Below, one piece after another: positions 1 through 5,909 of a stretch of 8,953 bases of DNA. The stretch comes from Opitutia bacterium (GTDB lineage Bacteria > Verrucomicrobiota > Verrucomicrobiia > Opitutales > Opitutaceae). The translations under genes and the position numbers were made by a program. Every line of letters starts with the position of its first letter. Position 1 is the first letter of the stretch. The DNA is taken from NCBI GenBank assembly GCA_025351035.1, contig JANXWT010000414.1:1-8953 (forward strand), given 5' to 3'. The notes under the pieces were generated by a model. It worked only from the letters and a program-made list of their open reading frames with translations. It was not told the DNA's origin and searched no databases.

Positions 1-234
1 GATCGTGGTCATCGTGACAAAACTCGTGTCGACGAGTCCCTTGCCGATCGTGCTGGCCACGGCGGTGCCGGTGAGCGCGCCGGTGAGGTTGAAGAACGCG
101 GCCATCGCGATCGCCTGGCGCGGGGTGAGGACCTTGGTCGAGACGACGGTGGCGATGGCGTTCGCGGCGTCGTGAAAGCCGTTGATGTATTCGAAGACCA
201 GCGCCGTCAGGAGGACGATCAGGAAAATGGTCAT
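1..234 (-). CDS. pit: PiT-family inorganic phosphate transporter, N-terminal part (runs off the left edge)
   Basis: Translating the minus strand from the ATG at 234 gives 78 open codons reaching the window edge. The product begins MTIFLIVLLTALVFEYINGF and continues with HDAANAIATVVSTKVLTPRQ, the N-terminal signature of the PiT (Pit/PHO-4) family: a first membrane helix followed by the conserved GFHDxANAIAT motif. Members are inner-membrane, ion-coupled symporters of inorganic phosphate or metal-phosphate. A second hydrophobic stretch (about residues 45-63) is also visible. The gene lies 43 bp downstream of a DUF47/PhoU-like gene on the same strand, the usual pairing for low-affinity phosphate uptake, so the two are probably cotranscribed. 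The upstream sequence GAAGACGA is only a weak ribosome-binding site. The C-terminal repeat of the family lies outside the window. The family call is firm; pit against another PiT paralogue is not decided. Confidence 0.93.
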   Translation of the reverse strand, partial: MTIFLIVLLTALVFEYINGFHDAANAIATVVSTKVLTPRQAIAMAAFFNLTGALTGTAVASTIGKGLVDTSFVTMTTI

Positions 235-277
235 GGCGTTTCGTCTTCGCGCTCGGCGGGCGGGCGGGGCGAGGGGC

Positions 278-913
278 TCAGGAATATTTCAGGACAATCT
301 GGAAGACCACCTGGCCGGCGTCACGGCAACGGTCGACGGCGGTTTCGCAGAGATCGTAGAGCTCCATCAAGATGACAACTTCCTTGGCGTCGTAAGGTCC
401 GTTGTAGAGGTCTTTCACGTGCGCGAGCATCAGCTTGTCGGCTTCGCCTTCGGCGAATTGCAGGCGGTCGTTGGAGTTTTTGATTTTTTCAAGCTGCGTG
501 CCTTTGCGCAATTGGCCGACCATCGCCACAACGGCGTCGACCGCCTGCTCGAGCAAGGCGACCTGCTGCTGGAGGTTCTCGAGCGGGAGGCGGACCGGAC
601 AGATATTCAGGCGTTCGACGATTTTTTCGACGGTCTTGGGGATGCGGTAAAGGGCAATGGAGAGCGCCTCGATGTCTTCGCGCTCGAAGGGGGTGACGAA
701 GGTCTTGCAGAGTTCCTCGGTGATCTGCTGCGTGATGCGCTTGTCCTTGCGACGGGTCTGAATGACATCGTGGATGTTGGCGGCGTGGGCCCCGCCTTCG
801 GTTTTGAGAATCTTGGCGAGAGCCGCGGAGCTCGCGCGCGCCTCGTCTGCGCTGGCCTCCAGCAGATCGAAAAACTTGGCCTCCTTGCCCAGCAATTTCT
901 TGATGGAAAGCAT
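278..913 (-). CDS. DUF47 / PhoU-like protein (Pit accessory protein)
   Basis: The gene encodes 211 residues, the normal length for the DUF47 (TIGR00153-type, PhoU-like) family. The sequence is almost entirely helical and charged, as expected for a PhoU-like bundle. Typical stretches include TRRKDKRITQQITEEL near residue 53, the segment FVTPFEREDIEALSIAL (about 72-88), which is the most recognisable family block, and the C-terminal EVVILMELYDLCETAVDRC. Members are soluble cytoplasmic proteins commonly encoded beside Pit transporters and thought to modulate them, though the mechanism is poorly defined. Here it is the first gene of a two-gene minus-strand unit with the Pit gene 43 bp downstream. 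The ATG at 913 gives the expected start (MLSIKKLLGKEAKFFDLL); no strong Shine-Dalgarno is seen, and no PHO-box-like direct repeat was recognised upstream. Confidence 0.92.
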   Translation of the reverse strand: MLSIKKLLGKEAKFFDLLEASADEARASSAALAKILKTEGGAHAANIHDVIQTRRKDKRITQQITEELCKTFVTPFEREDIEALSIALYRIPKTVEKIVERLNICPVRLPLENLQQQVALLEQAVDAVVAMVGQLRKGTQLEKIKNSNDRLQFAEGEADKLMLAHVKDLYNGPYDAKEVVILMELYDLCETAVDRCRDAGQVVFQIVLKYS

Positions 914-1039
914 GCCCGAGAGCTACCGGCACAACGTTGGGAGGCGAGGGAAAATTTTGCCCGATCGTCACTTTTCCGCGCCGAGGAGAGGGACTGGCCG
1001 GGACGGGAGCAGCCGGGAAGTATCCCGTTGCCATTTAAC
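914..1039. other. Intergenic region between the DUF47 gene and the tRNA locus
   Basis: About 126 bp lies between the start of the minus-strand phosphate operon and the first tRNA-like fragment, so it should contain the operon promoter. No convincing -35/-10 pair could be identified on the minus strand. A small perfect hairpin (CGGGA-AGTA-TCCCG) lies at 1014-1027. An open frame crosses this interval on the plus strand, but it is the shadow of the DUF47 gene and has no recognisable protein content. Confidence 0.4.
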
Positions 1040-1107
1040 GGCGGTCAGAGCTCAGTTGGTTAGAGCATACTGCTGGGGACAGCAGACTGAATCTTGGGGA
1101 TTCCTCG
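1040..1107 (+). pseudogene. Decayed tRNA copy 1: tRNA-His-like 5' half with an altered anticodon arm
   Basis: Positions 1040-1067 match the first 28 nt of the intact tRNA-His at 1172-1199 at 27 of 28 positions (acceptor 5' strand GGCGGTCA and D arm). The anticodon region is then replaced by about 21 nt that fold on their own (CTGCT at 1070-1074 with AGCAG at 1081-1085), followed by GAATCTTGGGG (1089-1099), identical to the intact tRNA from anticodon position 36 onward. After that the T arm and acceptor 3' strand are missing: the sequence passes through TTCCTC into unrelated DNA. It cannot form a complete cloverleaf, so it is a pseudo-tRNA and not a second functional gene. Confidence 0.75.
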
Positions 1108-1130
1108 AGTTTTCCCACTGCAAGTAGGAG

Positions 1131-1136
1131 TTGACA
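1131..1136 (+). promoter_or_regulatory. Possible -35 box of the tRNA-His gene
   Basis: A perfect TTGACA consensus lies 41 bp upstream of the first tRNA-His base, where a -35 element would sit for a start a few bases before the mature 5' end. The matching -10 element is weak: TAAGAG (1151-1156) has a spacing of only 14 bp, and the 17-bp position (GAGCTT) is poor. A short inverted repeat (AAGAG 1152-1156, CTCTT 1164-1168) overlaps the expected start. Tentative. Confidence 0.3.
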
Positions 1137-1171
1137 GCCAGTGGCGCGGTTAAGAGCTTCGCACTCTTTAC

Positions 1172-1249
1172 GGCGGTCATAGCTCAGTTGGTTAGAGCAC
1201 AAGATTGTGAATCTTGGGGTCGCGGGTTCGAGTCCCGTTGGCCGCCCCA
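1172..1249 (+). tRNA. tRNA-His (anticodon GTG), with encoded CCA
   Basis: A complete cloverleaf can be drawn by hand. The acceptor stem is GGCGGTCA paired with TGGCCGCC, eight base pairs including the extra G-1:C73 pair that is the identity element of tRNA-His. The D stem is GCTC/GAGC around AGTTGGTTA. The anticodon stem CAAGA/TCTTG closes the loop TTGTGAA, with anticodon GTG at 1207-1209. The T arm contains GGTTCGAGTCC, and the 3' end carries an encoded CCA at 1247-1249. A short T run (1250-1254) follows directly. G-1 is position 1172. It is the only intact tRNA in the window; partial copies lie 132 bp upstream and 367 bp downstream. Confidence 0.96.
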
Positions 1250-1538
1250 TTTTTAGCCCGGAACAGGTATTTCGTCTACATCTTGGTGCGCCTTGAGAGC
1301 AAGCGCTCCTATGTCGGGCAAACCGACGACTTGCTGCGCCGTTTCCGGCGGCACCGCGAGGGGTCCACCCGGCCGACCCCGGGAAAAACTCTTCCGGCCG
1401 GTCATGGTCCATTGGGAGGCCTTCCCGACGCGGGCCGACGCCATGCGGCGCGAACGCTACTACAAAGCCGGCTCCGGCTGCCGGCGCAAACATGAGCTGA
1501 TGGCCGCAGCGCTTAAAATTCTCACAGTCTCCGAATAA
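1250..1538 (+). pseudogene. GIY-YIG endonuclease-domain gene, frameshifted and lacking a clear start
   Basis: Directly after the tRNA-His CCA, the frame starting at 1250 reads YFVYILVRLESKRSYVGQT and then DDLLRRFRRHREGSTRPT, the N-terminal half of a small stand-alone GIY-YIG protein (GIY as FVY, YIG as YVG, plus the conserved arginine helix). The C-terminal half continues in the next frame as FRPVMVHWEAFPTRADAM and RRERYYKAGSGCRRKHEL, ending at TAA 1536-1538. The simplest explanation is one extra base in the run of five A at 1384-1388. In the first frame there is no ATG before the domain: the only upstream starts are TTG codons inside the tRNA itself (1214, 1238). Intact relatives are about 80-100 residues long and often sit near tRNA genes; their physiological role is unclear. 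Either a recent pseudogene or a sequencing error in the A run. Confidence 0.8.
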
Positions 1539-1607
1539 CTCGGACGGATAGAGCATTCTGGTGGGACAGCAGAATGAATCTTGGGGTCGCAGGTTCCTCT
1601 GCTGGCC
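1539..1607 (+). pseudogene. Decayed tRNA copy 2: tRNA-His-like 3' half
   Basis: Positions 1576-1596 match tRNA-His 1209-1229 at 20 of 21 positions (anticodon 3' side, variable region and start of the T arm). The rest is degenerate. The D arm is CTCGGACGGATAGAGC, the anticodon hairpin TTCTG...CAGAA has a 9-nt loop, and the T loop has lost bases (GGTTCCTC where a functional tRNA has GGTTCGA). The acceptor 3' strand fades after GCTGGCC and there is no CCA. The anticodon segment 1551-1586 resembles copy 1 (1063-1099) at 33 of 37 aligned positions, so the two decayed copies are closer to each other there than to the intact tRNA. It begins right after the GIY-YIG stop codon. Confidence 0.72.
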
Positions 1608-1724
1608 AACAGAGCGTTGGCGCCCAATTTTCTCAGCATGGTGAACGGGCGGCCATCACCCGGACCCCAAGCTGGCATATGCGGGATGAATGGGTTAGGT
1701 TTGGGTCAGGATTTGCCTCCTCCC

Positions 1725-2501
1725 ATGAAACGCCTCCGCTTGCTGACCTACAACATCGCGCATGGCCGCGGGCTGGCGCTGCACCAGAGCTTGCGGTCCG
1801 AGAAGAAAATCCGGGCGCAATTGCTCAAGATCGCCCGGCTGCTGGTCCGGTTGGAAGTGGACATCGTCGCCTTGCAGGAGGTGGACGAGGACTCGCGCTG
1901 GAGCGGCAGCTTCGATCATCTCGCGTATCTGGCCGAGCACGCTGGGCTGGCACACGTCGCCTTTGGCATCACGAACCGGCGGGTCGGTCGTTACCATCTC
2001 AATTACGGCAACGCCATCCTGGCGCGATTTCCGATCAGCTATGTCGAGAATCACATCTTCGGTCCGCGCAAGGTGGGTGAAAAGGGCTTCATGTATTGCG
2101 AGGTGGAGTTGCCGCAGGGACGCCTGCCGTTGCTCAACCTCCACTTGAATCACAGCTCGCGGGCCGCGCGGCTCAAGCAGGCGGCGTGCCTCATGGAGTT
2201 TCTCGACGCGCACGGGCAACAGCGGGCGGCGAAATGTTGCACCCCACCGGTCATTTGCGGCGACCTGAACAACCCGGCACACAAGCCCGACGCCACGGCC
2301 ACGCTTCTCGGCTATCTGGAGCAGTCGGCCGATTACACGCTGCTGCCGAAGGGCTCCAAAACCCGCACTTTCCCCTCGGTCTGGCCGCAACGCGCGCTCG
2401 ACTATATCTTTCTCCCGGCCGCGTGCACCCGCCCCGAGGCCCACGTCGTGCGCAGCTTGCTCTCCGACCACCGCCCGGTGCTGGCCGAATTTTCCCTTTG
2501 A
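1725..2501 (+). CDS. Endonuclease/exonuclease/phosphatase (EEP) family protein
   Basis: The 258-residue product carries the full motif series of the EEP fold (DNase I, exonuclease III, sphingomyelinase, inositol phosphatase): LLTYNIAHG with Asn10, DIVALQEVD with Glu52, YGNAILARFPI, LLNLHLNH (138-140), the metal site CGDLNNP with Asp180 and Asn182, LDYIFL with Asp226, and the terminal LSDHRPVLAEF with catalytic His249. All key residues are present, so a metal-dependent phosphodiesterase or phosphatase is expected; the substrate (nucleic acid, lipid or sugar phosphate) cannot be told. No signal peptide is seen, so it is probably cytoplasmic. The ATG at 1725 puts the protein start directly at the first motif; an in-frame ATG at 1686 and a TTG inside the tRNA relic at 1581 would add family-foreign residues. 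The next gene begins 88 bp downstream on the same strand. Confidence 0.88.
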   Translation: MKRLRLLTYNIAHGRGLALHQSLRSEKKIRAQLLKIARLLVRLEVDIVALQEVDEDSRWSGSFDHLAYLAEHAGLAHVAFGITNRRVGRYHLNYGNAILARFPISYVENHIFGPRKVGEKGFMYCEVELPQGRLPLLNLHLNHSSRAARLKQAACLMEFLDAHGQQRAAKCCTPPVICGDLNNPAHKPDATATLLGYLEQSADYTLLPKGSKTRTFPSVWPQRALDYIFLPAACTRPEAHVVRSLLSDHRPVLAEFSL

Positions 2502-2589
2502 GCATTCCGGGGAAACCGCGCCCACCACCCGGGCGGCCACGATGGTTGCGGTGCTTGCGGACGGTCGGCCTTTGCCCTTGCATCCCAGC

Positions 2590-3522
2590 ATGACCCGTCC
2601 GCTTCGCCTCCTGCTGATTGACGACGACCGTCTGCAGCACCGGTTCGTGCAGGAGATCGTGAAGAATTTCCGGGGCGCACCGCTGGAACTGGAATCGGCG
2701 GAGACCTACGCCGCTGGTCTCAAAAAATTGCTCAGCGGAAAGTTCGCAGTCTGCCTGCTCGATTACCGGCTCGGCGAGCGCGACGGTTTGATGCTCCTCC
2801 GCGAGGCGCAGGAAGCCCGCTGCGAGACGCCGGTCATTTTTCTCACCGCGGAGACCGGGGGAGACGTGGACCTCGCCGCGCTGGAGACCGGTGCGTCTGA
2901 TTATCTGGTCAAGGGCGAGATCACGCCGCGCCTCCTCGAGCGCGCCATCCGCTACGCGCTCCGGCTCGGCCAGACGCTCAACCAACTGCGCCAGCTCGCC
3001 ACGCACGACGAACTCACGGGCATTATCAACCGCCGGGAATTTCAGCGCGTCCTCGACGAGGAGTGGCGGCGTTCCAAACGGTTCAAGCATCCGTTCGCGC
3101 TCGTGATTGCGGACCTCGACCACTTCAAGCTCATCAACGACACCTACGGTCATCAGGTCGGCGACGAAGTCCTGCGCCACGTGGCGAGCCTCCTTGCCGG
3201 GCAGGTGCGCACGGTGGACCGCGTCGCGCGACATGGCGGCGAAGAATTCGCACTGCTCATGGTCGAGACCGACCGGAAACAGGCGGTCGAGGCGCTGAAG
3301 CGGCTCTACGCGCTGCTGGCCGAGACTCCCTGCATCATTCCCGAGAATAATCTGACGATTCACGTGACTGTCAGCGCTGGCGTGGCGTTGATGCCTTCGG
3401 ACGCCACTAATCCGGCCGAGCTGCTCGCGAAGGCCGACAAGGCGCTCTATGCGGCGAAGAAGGCCGGCCGCAATCGCATCGTCACCGCCGACGGCAAAGT
3501 GGTGAAGCCGGTGGTGGCTTGA
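2590..3522 (+). CDS. Response regulator with diguanylate cyclase output (REC-GGDEF)
   Basis: The product (310 aa) has a receiver domain at about residues 5-120: acidic pocket IDDD (10-13), phosphoacceptor Asp58 in CLLDYRL, Thr86 in FLTAET and Lys108 in YLVKGE. A short helical linker leads to a GGDEF domain (about 135-300) that starts with the typical THDELTGIINRREF, contains DLDHFKLINDTYGHQVGD, and has the active-site signature as GGEEF (216-220), a catalytically competent variant. The allosteric inhibitory site RxxD is present as RTVD (207-210) at the PleD-like distance before GGEEF, predicting product-inhibited synthesis of c-di-GMP. It is therefore likely a phosphorylation-controlled cytoplasmic diguanylate cyclase; no partner histidine kinase lies in the window. 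The ATG at 2590 starts just before the receiver strand; an in-frame ATG at 2542 would add 16 residues without homologous character. Confidence 0.93.
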   Translation: MTRPLRLLLIDDDRLQHRFVQEIVKNFRGAPLELESAETYAAGLKKLLSGKFAVCLLDYRLGERDGLMLLREAQEARCETPVIFLTAETGGDVDLAALETGASDYLVKGEITPRLLERAIRYALRLGQTLNQLRQLATHDELTGIINRREFQRVLDEEWRRSKRFKHPFALVIADLDHFKLINDTYGHQVGDEVLRHVASLLAGQVRTVDRVARHGGEEFALLMVETDRKQAVEALKRLYALLAETPCIIPENNLTIHVTVSAGVALMPSDATNPAELLAKADKALYAAKKAGRNRIVTADGKVVKPVVA

Positions 3523-3539
3523 TTTGTGGGCGGTATTTT

Positions 3540-3562
3540 GGGCGGGGTCGGCGACCCCGCCC
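3540..3562. repeat. Perfect GC palindrome between convergent genes
   Basis: GGGCGGGGTC (3540-3549) and GACCCCGCCC (3553-3562) form a perfect 10-bp stem with a GGC triloop, followed by TACA. It sits between the stop codons of two convergent genes (3522 and 3574), so it could stop transcription from both sides, but neither strand has the U-tract of a canonical intrinsic terminator. The sequence type (palindrome ending CCCTACA) recurs in degraded form at 7442-7474, which suggests a dispersed repeat family. Confidence 0.75.
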
Positions 3563-3573
3563 TACAGATTGCG

Positions 3574-4467
3574 CTACCTTGTCGTCGAAGAAACTGGCGG
3601 CGCGACAATGCGCAAGCTGCGGGGCCGCACGGAAAATTCCACGGCGGCGGGAGCGTCGTGCACTTCGCCGTCGGTGTGCAACAGTCCGGCGGCTTCGCGG
3701 TGCACCGTGAATTTCTCACCGGCGAACATCGTGACGTTTTTGGATTGCTGGAGCGTCCCTCGAAACAGCCGCCAGACCAGCGCGGGGGCGGCGGGCAGAC
3801 TGATCGGCGGCACCACCGTCAGGTTGAGCAAGCCGTCGTCGAGAGACGCGCCGGGCGCGATGAAGGCGTCGTTGCCGTATTGGGCACAGTTGGCCATGAC
3901 GAGCGTGAATGCCTTCACGTCGGTGCGTCCATTCGAAGAGTCGATTCCGTAGTTCGCCGGCGCATAGCGCCAATAGGCACCGGCACTCGTCCGGAGGTAG
4001 TTAATGAATCCACGGCGGCTCAACCGGTTGAACTTCGCGGCGATTTCCGCCTCAAAGCCCATGCCGGCGGCGCAAAAAAATGGATGGCCGGCGGCAACGC
4101 CCGTGTCGATGAGGCGAACCTGCCCGGCGGGCAGGTGGTCGAGTGCGGCGGAAAATTTCAGCGGGATGCCGAGGTGCCGGGCGAGGCCGTTGCCCGAACC
4201 GCAGGGCACAAGTCCGAGCGCGGCGGGCGTGCCGATGAGCGCGCGGGCGACTTCGTTCATGGTGCCGTCGCCACCCACGGCCACCACGAGGTCGCAGCCG
4301 CCGGCGAGCGCGCTAGCGGCCAGGCCGGTCGCGTGGCCGGCCCGTTCGGTCAGCGCGAGCGAGGCGTCGAGCTGCCGCGCTGCGATGAAGCAGCGGATTT
4401 CATCGGCGGCGCCGGGACGGTGGCGCAAGTGGCCGGAGCGGGGATTGAGGATGAAGCGGATTTTCAA
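3574..4467 (-). CDS. Diacylglycerol kinase-like lipid kinase (YegS/BmrU type)
   Basis: The 297-residue product has the DAGK catalytic fold. It opens with MKIRFILNPRSG, the usual first strand with an NPxSG loop. The ATP-binding GGDGT motif is at residues 65-69 (AVGGDGTMNEV), PCGSGNGLAR at 88-97, GMGFEAE at 135-141, NCAQYGND at 193-200 and PGASLDDGLL at 205-214, with DGE at 266-268 near the C-terminus. Members phosphorylate diacylglycerol, phosphatidylglycerol, sphingosine-type or undecaprenol-type lipids at the inner membrane face; the exact lipid cannot be predicted. The start is a TTG at 4467: no in-frame ATG or GTG lies immediately upstream, and the next in-frame Met falls inside the GGDGT motif. 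The gene is divergent from miaA with 41 bp between start codons, and convergent with the REC-GGDEF gene. Confidence 0.91.
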   Translation of the reverse strand: MKIRFILNPRSGHLRHRPGAADEIRCFIAARQLDASLALTERAGHATGLAASALAGGCDLVVAVGGDGTMNEVARALIGTPAALGLVPCGSGNGLARHLGIPLKFSAALDHLPAGQVRLIDTGVAAGHPFFCAAGMGFEAEIAAKFNRLSRRGFINYLRTSAGAYWRYAPANYGIDSSNGRTDVKAFTLVMANCAQYGNDAFIAPGASLDDGLLNLTVVPPISLPAAPALVWRLFRGTLQQSKNVTMFAGEKFTVHREAAGLLHTDGEVHDAPAAVEFSVRPRSLRIVAPPVSSTTR

Positions 4468-4508
4468 GCTGACGCGGGTGATTGCGGCGACAATGGTGGG
4501 ATTTTCCC

Positions 4509-5429
4509 ATGGCGCGAGTCATTCATGTTCTCACGGGTTGCACGGCAGTCGGCAAGACCGAGCTGGCGTTGCGTTGGGCGGAGGCAAACGGTGCCGAGAT
4601 TGTCTCGTGCGACTCGCTGCTGTTCTACCGCGGCCTAGACCTCGGCACGGCGAAGCCCACAGCGGCCGAACGCGCCCGCGTGCCGCATCATCTGATCGAC
4701 GTGCGCGGCGTGATCGAGCCGATGGATGTCACGCATTACGTGACAATGGCGCGTGCGGCGGTGGCGGAGATCCACGCGCGGAGCAAGGCGGTGCTCGTGA
4801 CGGGTGGCAGCGGATTTTATCTGAAAAGCTTTTTTGCGCCGGTCGCCGACGGCGTGGAGGTCGGCGAGGCGATTCGCGCCAGCGTGCGCGGACGGCTGGA
4901 AAAAGAAGGACTCGCGGCGCTCGTGACGGAGCTGCACCGGCTGAACCCTGCCGGACTGGGTGCGCTCGACGTGATGAACCCCCGCCGCGTGACGCGCGCG
5001 TTGGAACGCTGCCTCGCCACGAAACGGCCACTTGCAGAACTGCTGGCGGAGTTCGCGGCGCAACCGGCGCCCTTCGCGGACTACGAAGTGCGGCTTTGCG
5101 AACTCGTGCGAGCCAAGGAGGATCTCGACCGGCGCATCGGCGTGCGAGTGGACGAGATGCTGCGGGCCGGGCTGGTCGCGGAAGTGCGCGGTTTGCTCAC
5201 GCAGGGACTGAAGGATAATCCCAGTGCGGCCAAAGCCATCGGCTATCGCGAAACTATCGATTTTATTGAGGGCCGACTGCCCGAAGGTGAGCTGCCCACG
5301 GCCATCGTGAAGAGCACGCAGCAGCTCGTGAAAAAGCAACGGACGTGGTTCAAGACGCAGTTGCCGGCGCACGCGACGGTGGAGGCGGATTCAACCGACG
5401 GGCGGAATCTCTTTTTGGCGCCAGTTTAG
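4509..5429 (+). CDS. miaA: tRNA dimethylallyltransferase MiaA
   Basis: MiaA transfers the dimethylallyl group of DMAPP to N6 of A37 in tRNAs that read UNN codons, in the cytoplasm. The 306-residue product shows the family motifs in order: P-loop GCTAVGKT (10-17), CDSLLFYRGLDLGTAKP (34-50) with the catalytic Asp35, PHHLIDV (59-65), TGGSGFYLKS (98-107), DVMNPRRVTRALE (154-166), AIGYRE (243-248), and the C-terminal TQQLVKKQRTWFKTQ (270-284). Length is normal. Two positions differ from the common pattern: LLFY where many homologues have a Gln-containing segment, and Ser101 where Thr is usual (TGGT); both look like lineage variants, not decay. ATG 4509 is preceded by GGTGGGA (4495-4501), a plausible ribosome-binding site. 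The 3' end overlaps the convergent DUF4199 gene by 39 bp. Confidence 0.96.
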   Translation: MARVIHVLTGCTAVGKTELALRWAEANGAEIVSCDSLLFYRGLDLGTAKPTAAERARVPHHLIDVRGVIEPMDVTHYVTMARAAVAEIHARSKAVLVTGGSGFYLKSFFAPVADGVEVGEAIRASVRGRLEKEGLAALVTELHRLNPAGLGALDVMNPRRVTRALERCLATKRPLAELLAEFAAQPAPFADYEVRLCELVRAKEDLDRRIGVRVDEMLRAGLVAEVRGLLTQGLKDNPSAAKAIGYRETIDFIEGRLPEGELPTAIVKSTQQLVKKQRTWFKTQLPAHATVEADSTDGRNLFLAPV

Positions 5430-5909
5430 CCAGAGCGTGATGAGCGCGGAGAAACCCGCTCCGACGAGTGTGAACACGGGCACGGTCAGGGTGAGGCCGA
5501 CGGGGCCGTAGGCGTAACGCAGCCTGACAATCTGGCTCTGGATGTCCGTTTCGGCGGTGCCAGTCGCGCGCAGTTCCGCGACGCGGTGCTCCAATTGGAG
5601 ATCGACCCAACTCGGGTTGAGGAAGAATTTGTAGGCGTTGAGGAAAATGTAGAACACGAGGGCGGCGGCGAGGCTGGCCGCGAGGCCATAGAGCATGCCC
5701 TCCCAGACGGGCAGCCAGTAGCGCCGGAGTGCCGTGAGCTGGTGCTTGAGCAGCAGATAGAGCATCACGGCCGGGATGAGATCACCGACGATGCCGGTGT
5801 AGCGGGCGGCGGCGAGGTGCGTCGTGTGCAGGCCGAACAGGTGCTCGACGAGCATCCACGCGCTCATGAGCAGACCCGCGACGAGGCCGTATTTCAAGTC
5901 GACTCTCAT
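5391..5909 (-). CDS. DUF4199-like integral membrane protein
   Basis: The 172-residue protein has four predicted membrane helices (about residues 5-25, 38-56, 70-92 and 138-162) and a hydrophilic stretch between helices 3 and 4 rich in charged residues (LEHRVAELRATGTAE). The start MRVDLKYGLVAGLLMSAWML followed by EHLFGLH resembles DUF4199, a family of small four-helix membrane proteins of unknown function; length and helix spacing fit. Its ATG overlaps the stop of the preceding membrane-protein gene in an ATGA quadruplet (5906-5909), so translation is probably coupled and the two proteins may work together. Its last 39 bp lie on the opposite strand of the miaA 3' end. No biochemical role can be assigned. 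Confidence 0.8.
   Translation of the reverse strand: MRVDLKYGLVAGLLMSAWMLVEHLFGLHTTHLAAARYTGIVGDLIPAVMLYLLLKHQLTALRRYWLPVWEGMLYGLAASLAAALVFYIFLNAYKFFLNPSWVDLQLEHRVAELRATGTAETDIQSQIVRLRYAYGPVGLTLTVPVFTLVGAGFSALITLWLNWRQKEIPPVG

Noticed and set aside
182..1063. 293-codon plus-strand open frame opposite the DUF47 gene
   Set aside because: Shadow frame; the opposite strand encodes a normal-length DUF47 protein next to Pit.
1040..1107. A second functional tRNA (anticodon GGG, proline) at the first tRNA-like sequence
   Set aside because: A loop with GGG can be drawn, but the anticodon stem has a mismatch and the T arm, acceptor 3' strand and CCA are absent.
1035..1556. Long minus-strand open frame (173 codons) across the tRNA region
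   Set aside because: It contains GRPTGLEPATPRFTILCSNQ-type sequence, the familiar spurious translation of an antisense tRNA; no protein family fits.
1581..1724. Upstream extension of the EEP protein to a TTG at 1581
   Set aside because: The first residues translate the decayed tRNA T arm and unrelated spacer; the family begins at the ATG at 1725.
2251..3363. 370-codon minus-strand open frame opposite the EEP and REC-GGDEF genes
   Set aside because: It is a GC-driven shadow of two well-supported plus-strand genes and contains no recognisable domain.
3540..3562. Canonical Rho-independent terminator at the convergent palindrome
   Set aside because: The stem is strong, but neither strand has a following T run, so only a repeat with possible terminator activity is claimed.
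3526..4638. 370-codon plus-strand open frame opposite the lipid kinase
   Set aside because: The minus-strand kinase has all family motifs in order; the plus-strand product is low-complexity and crosses into miaA.
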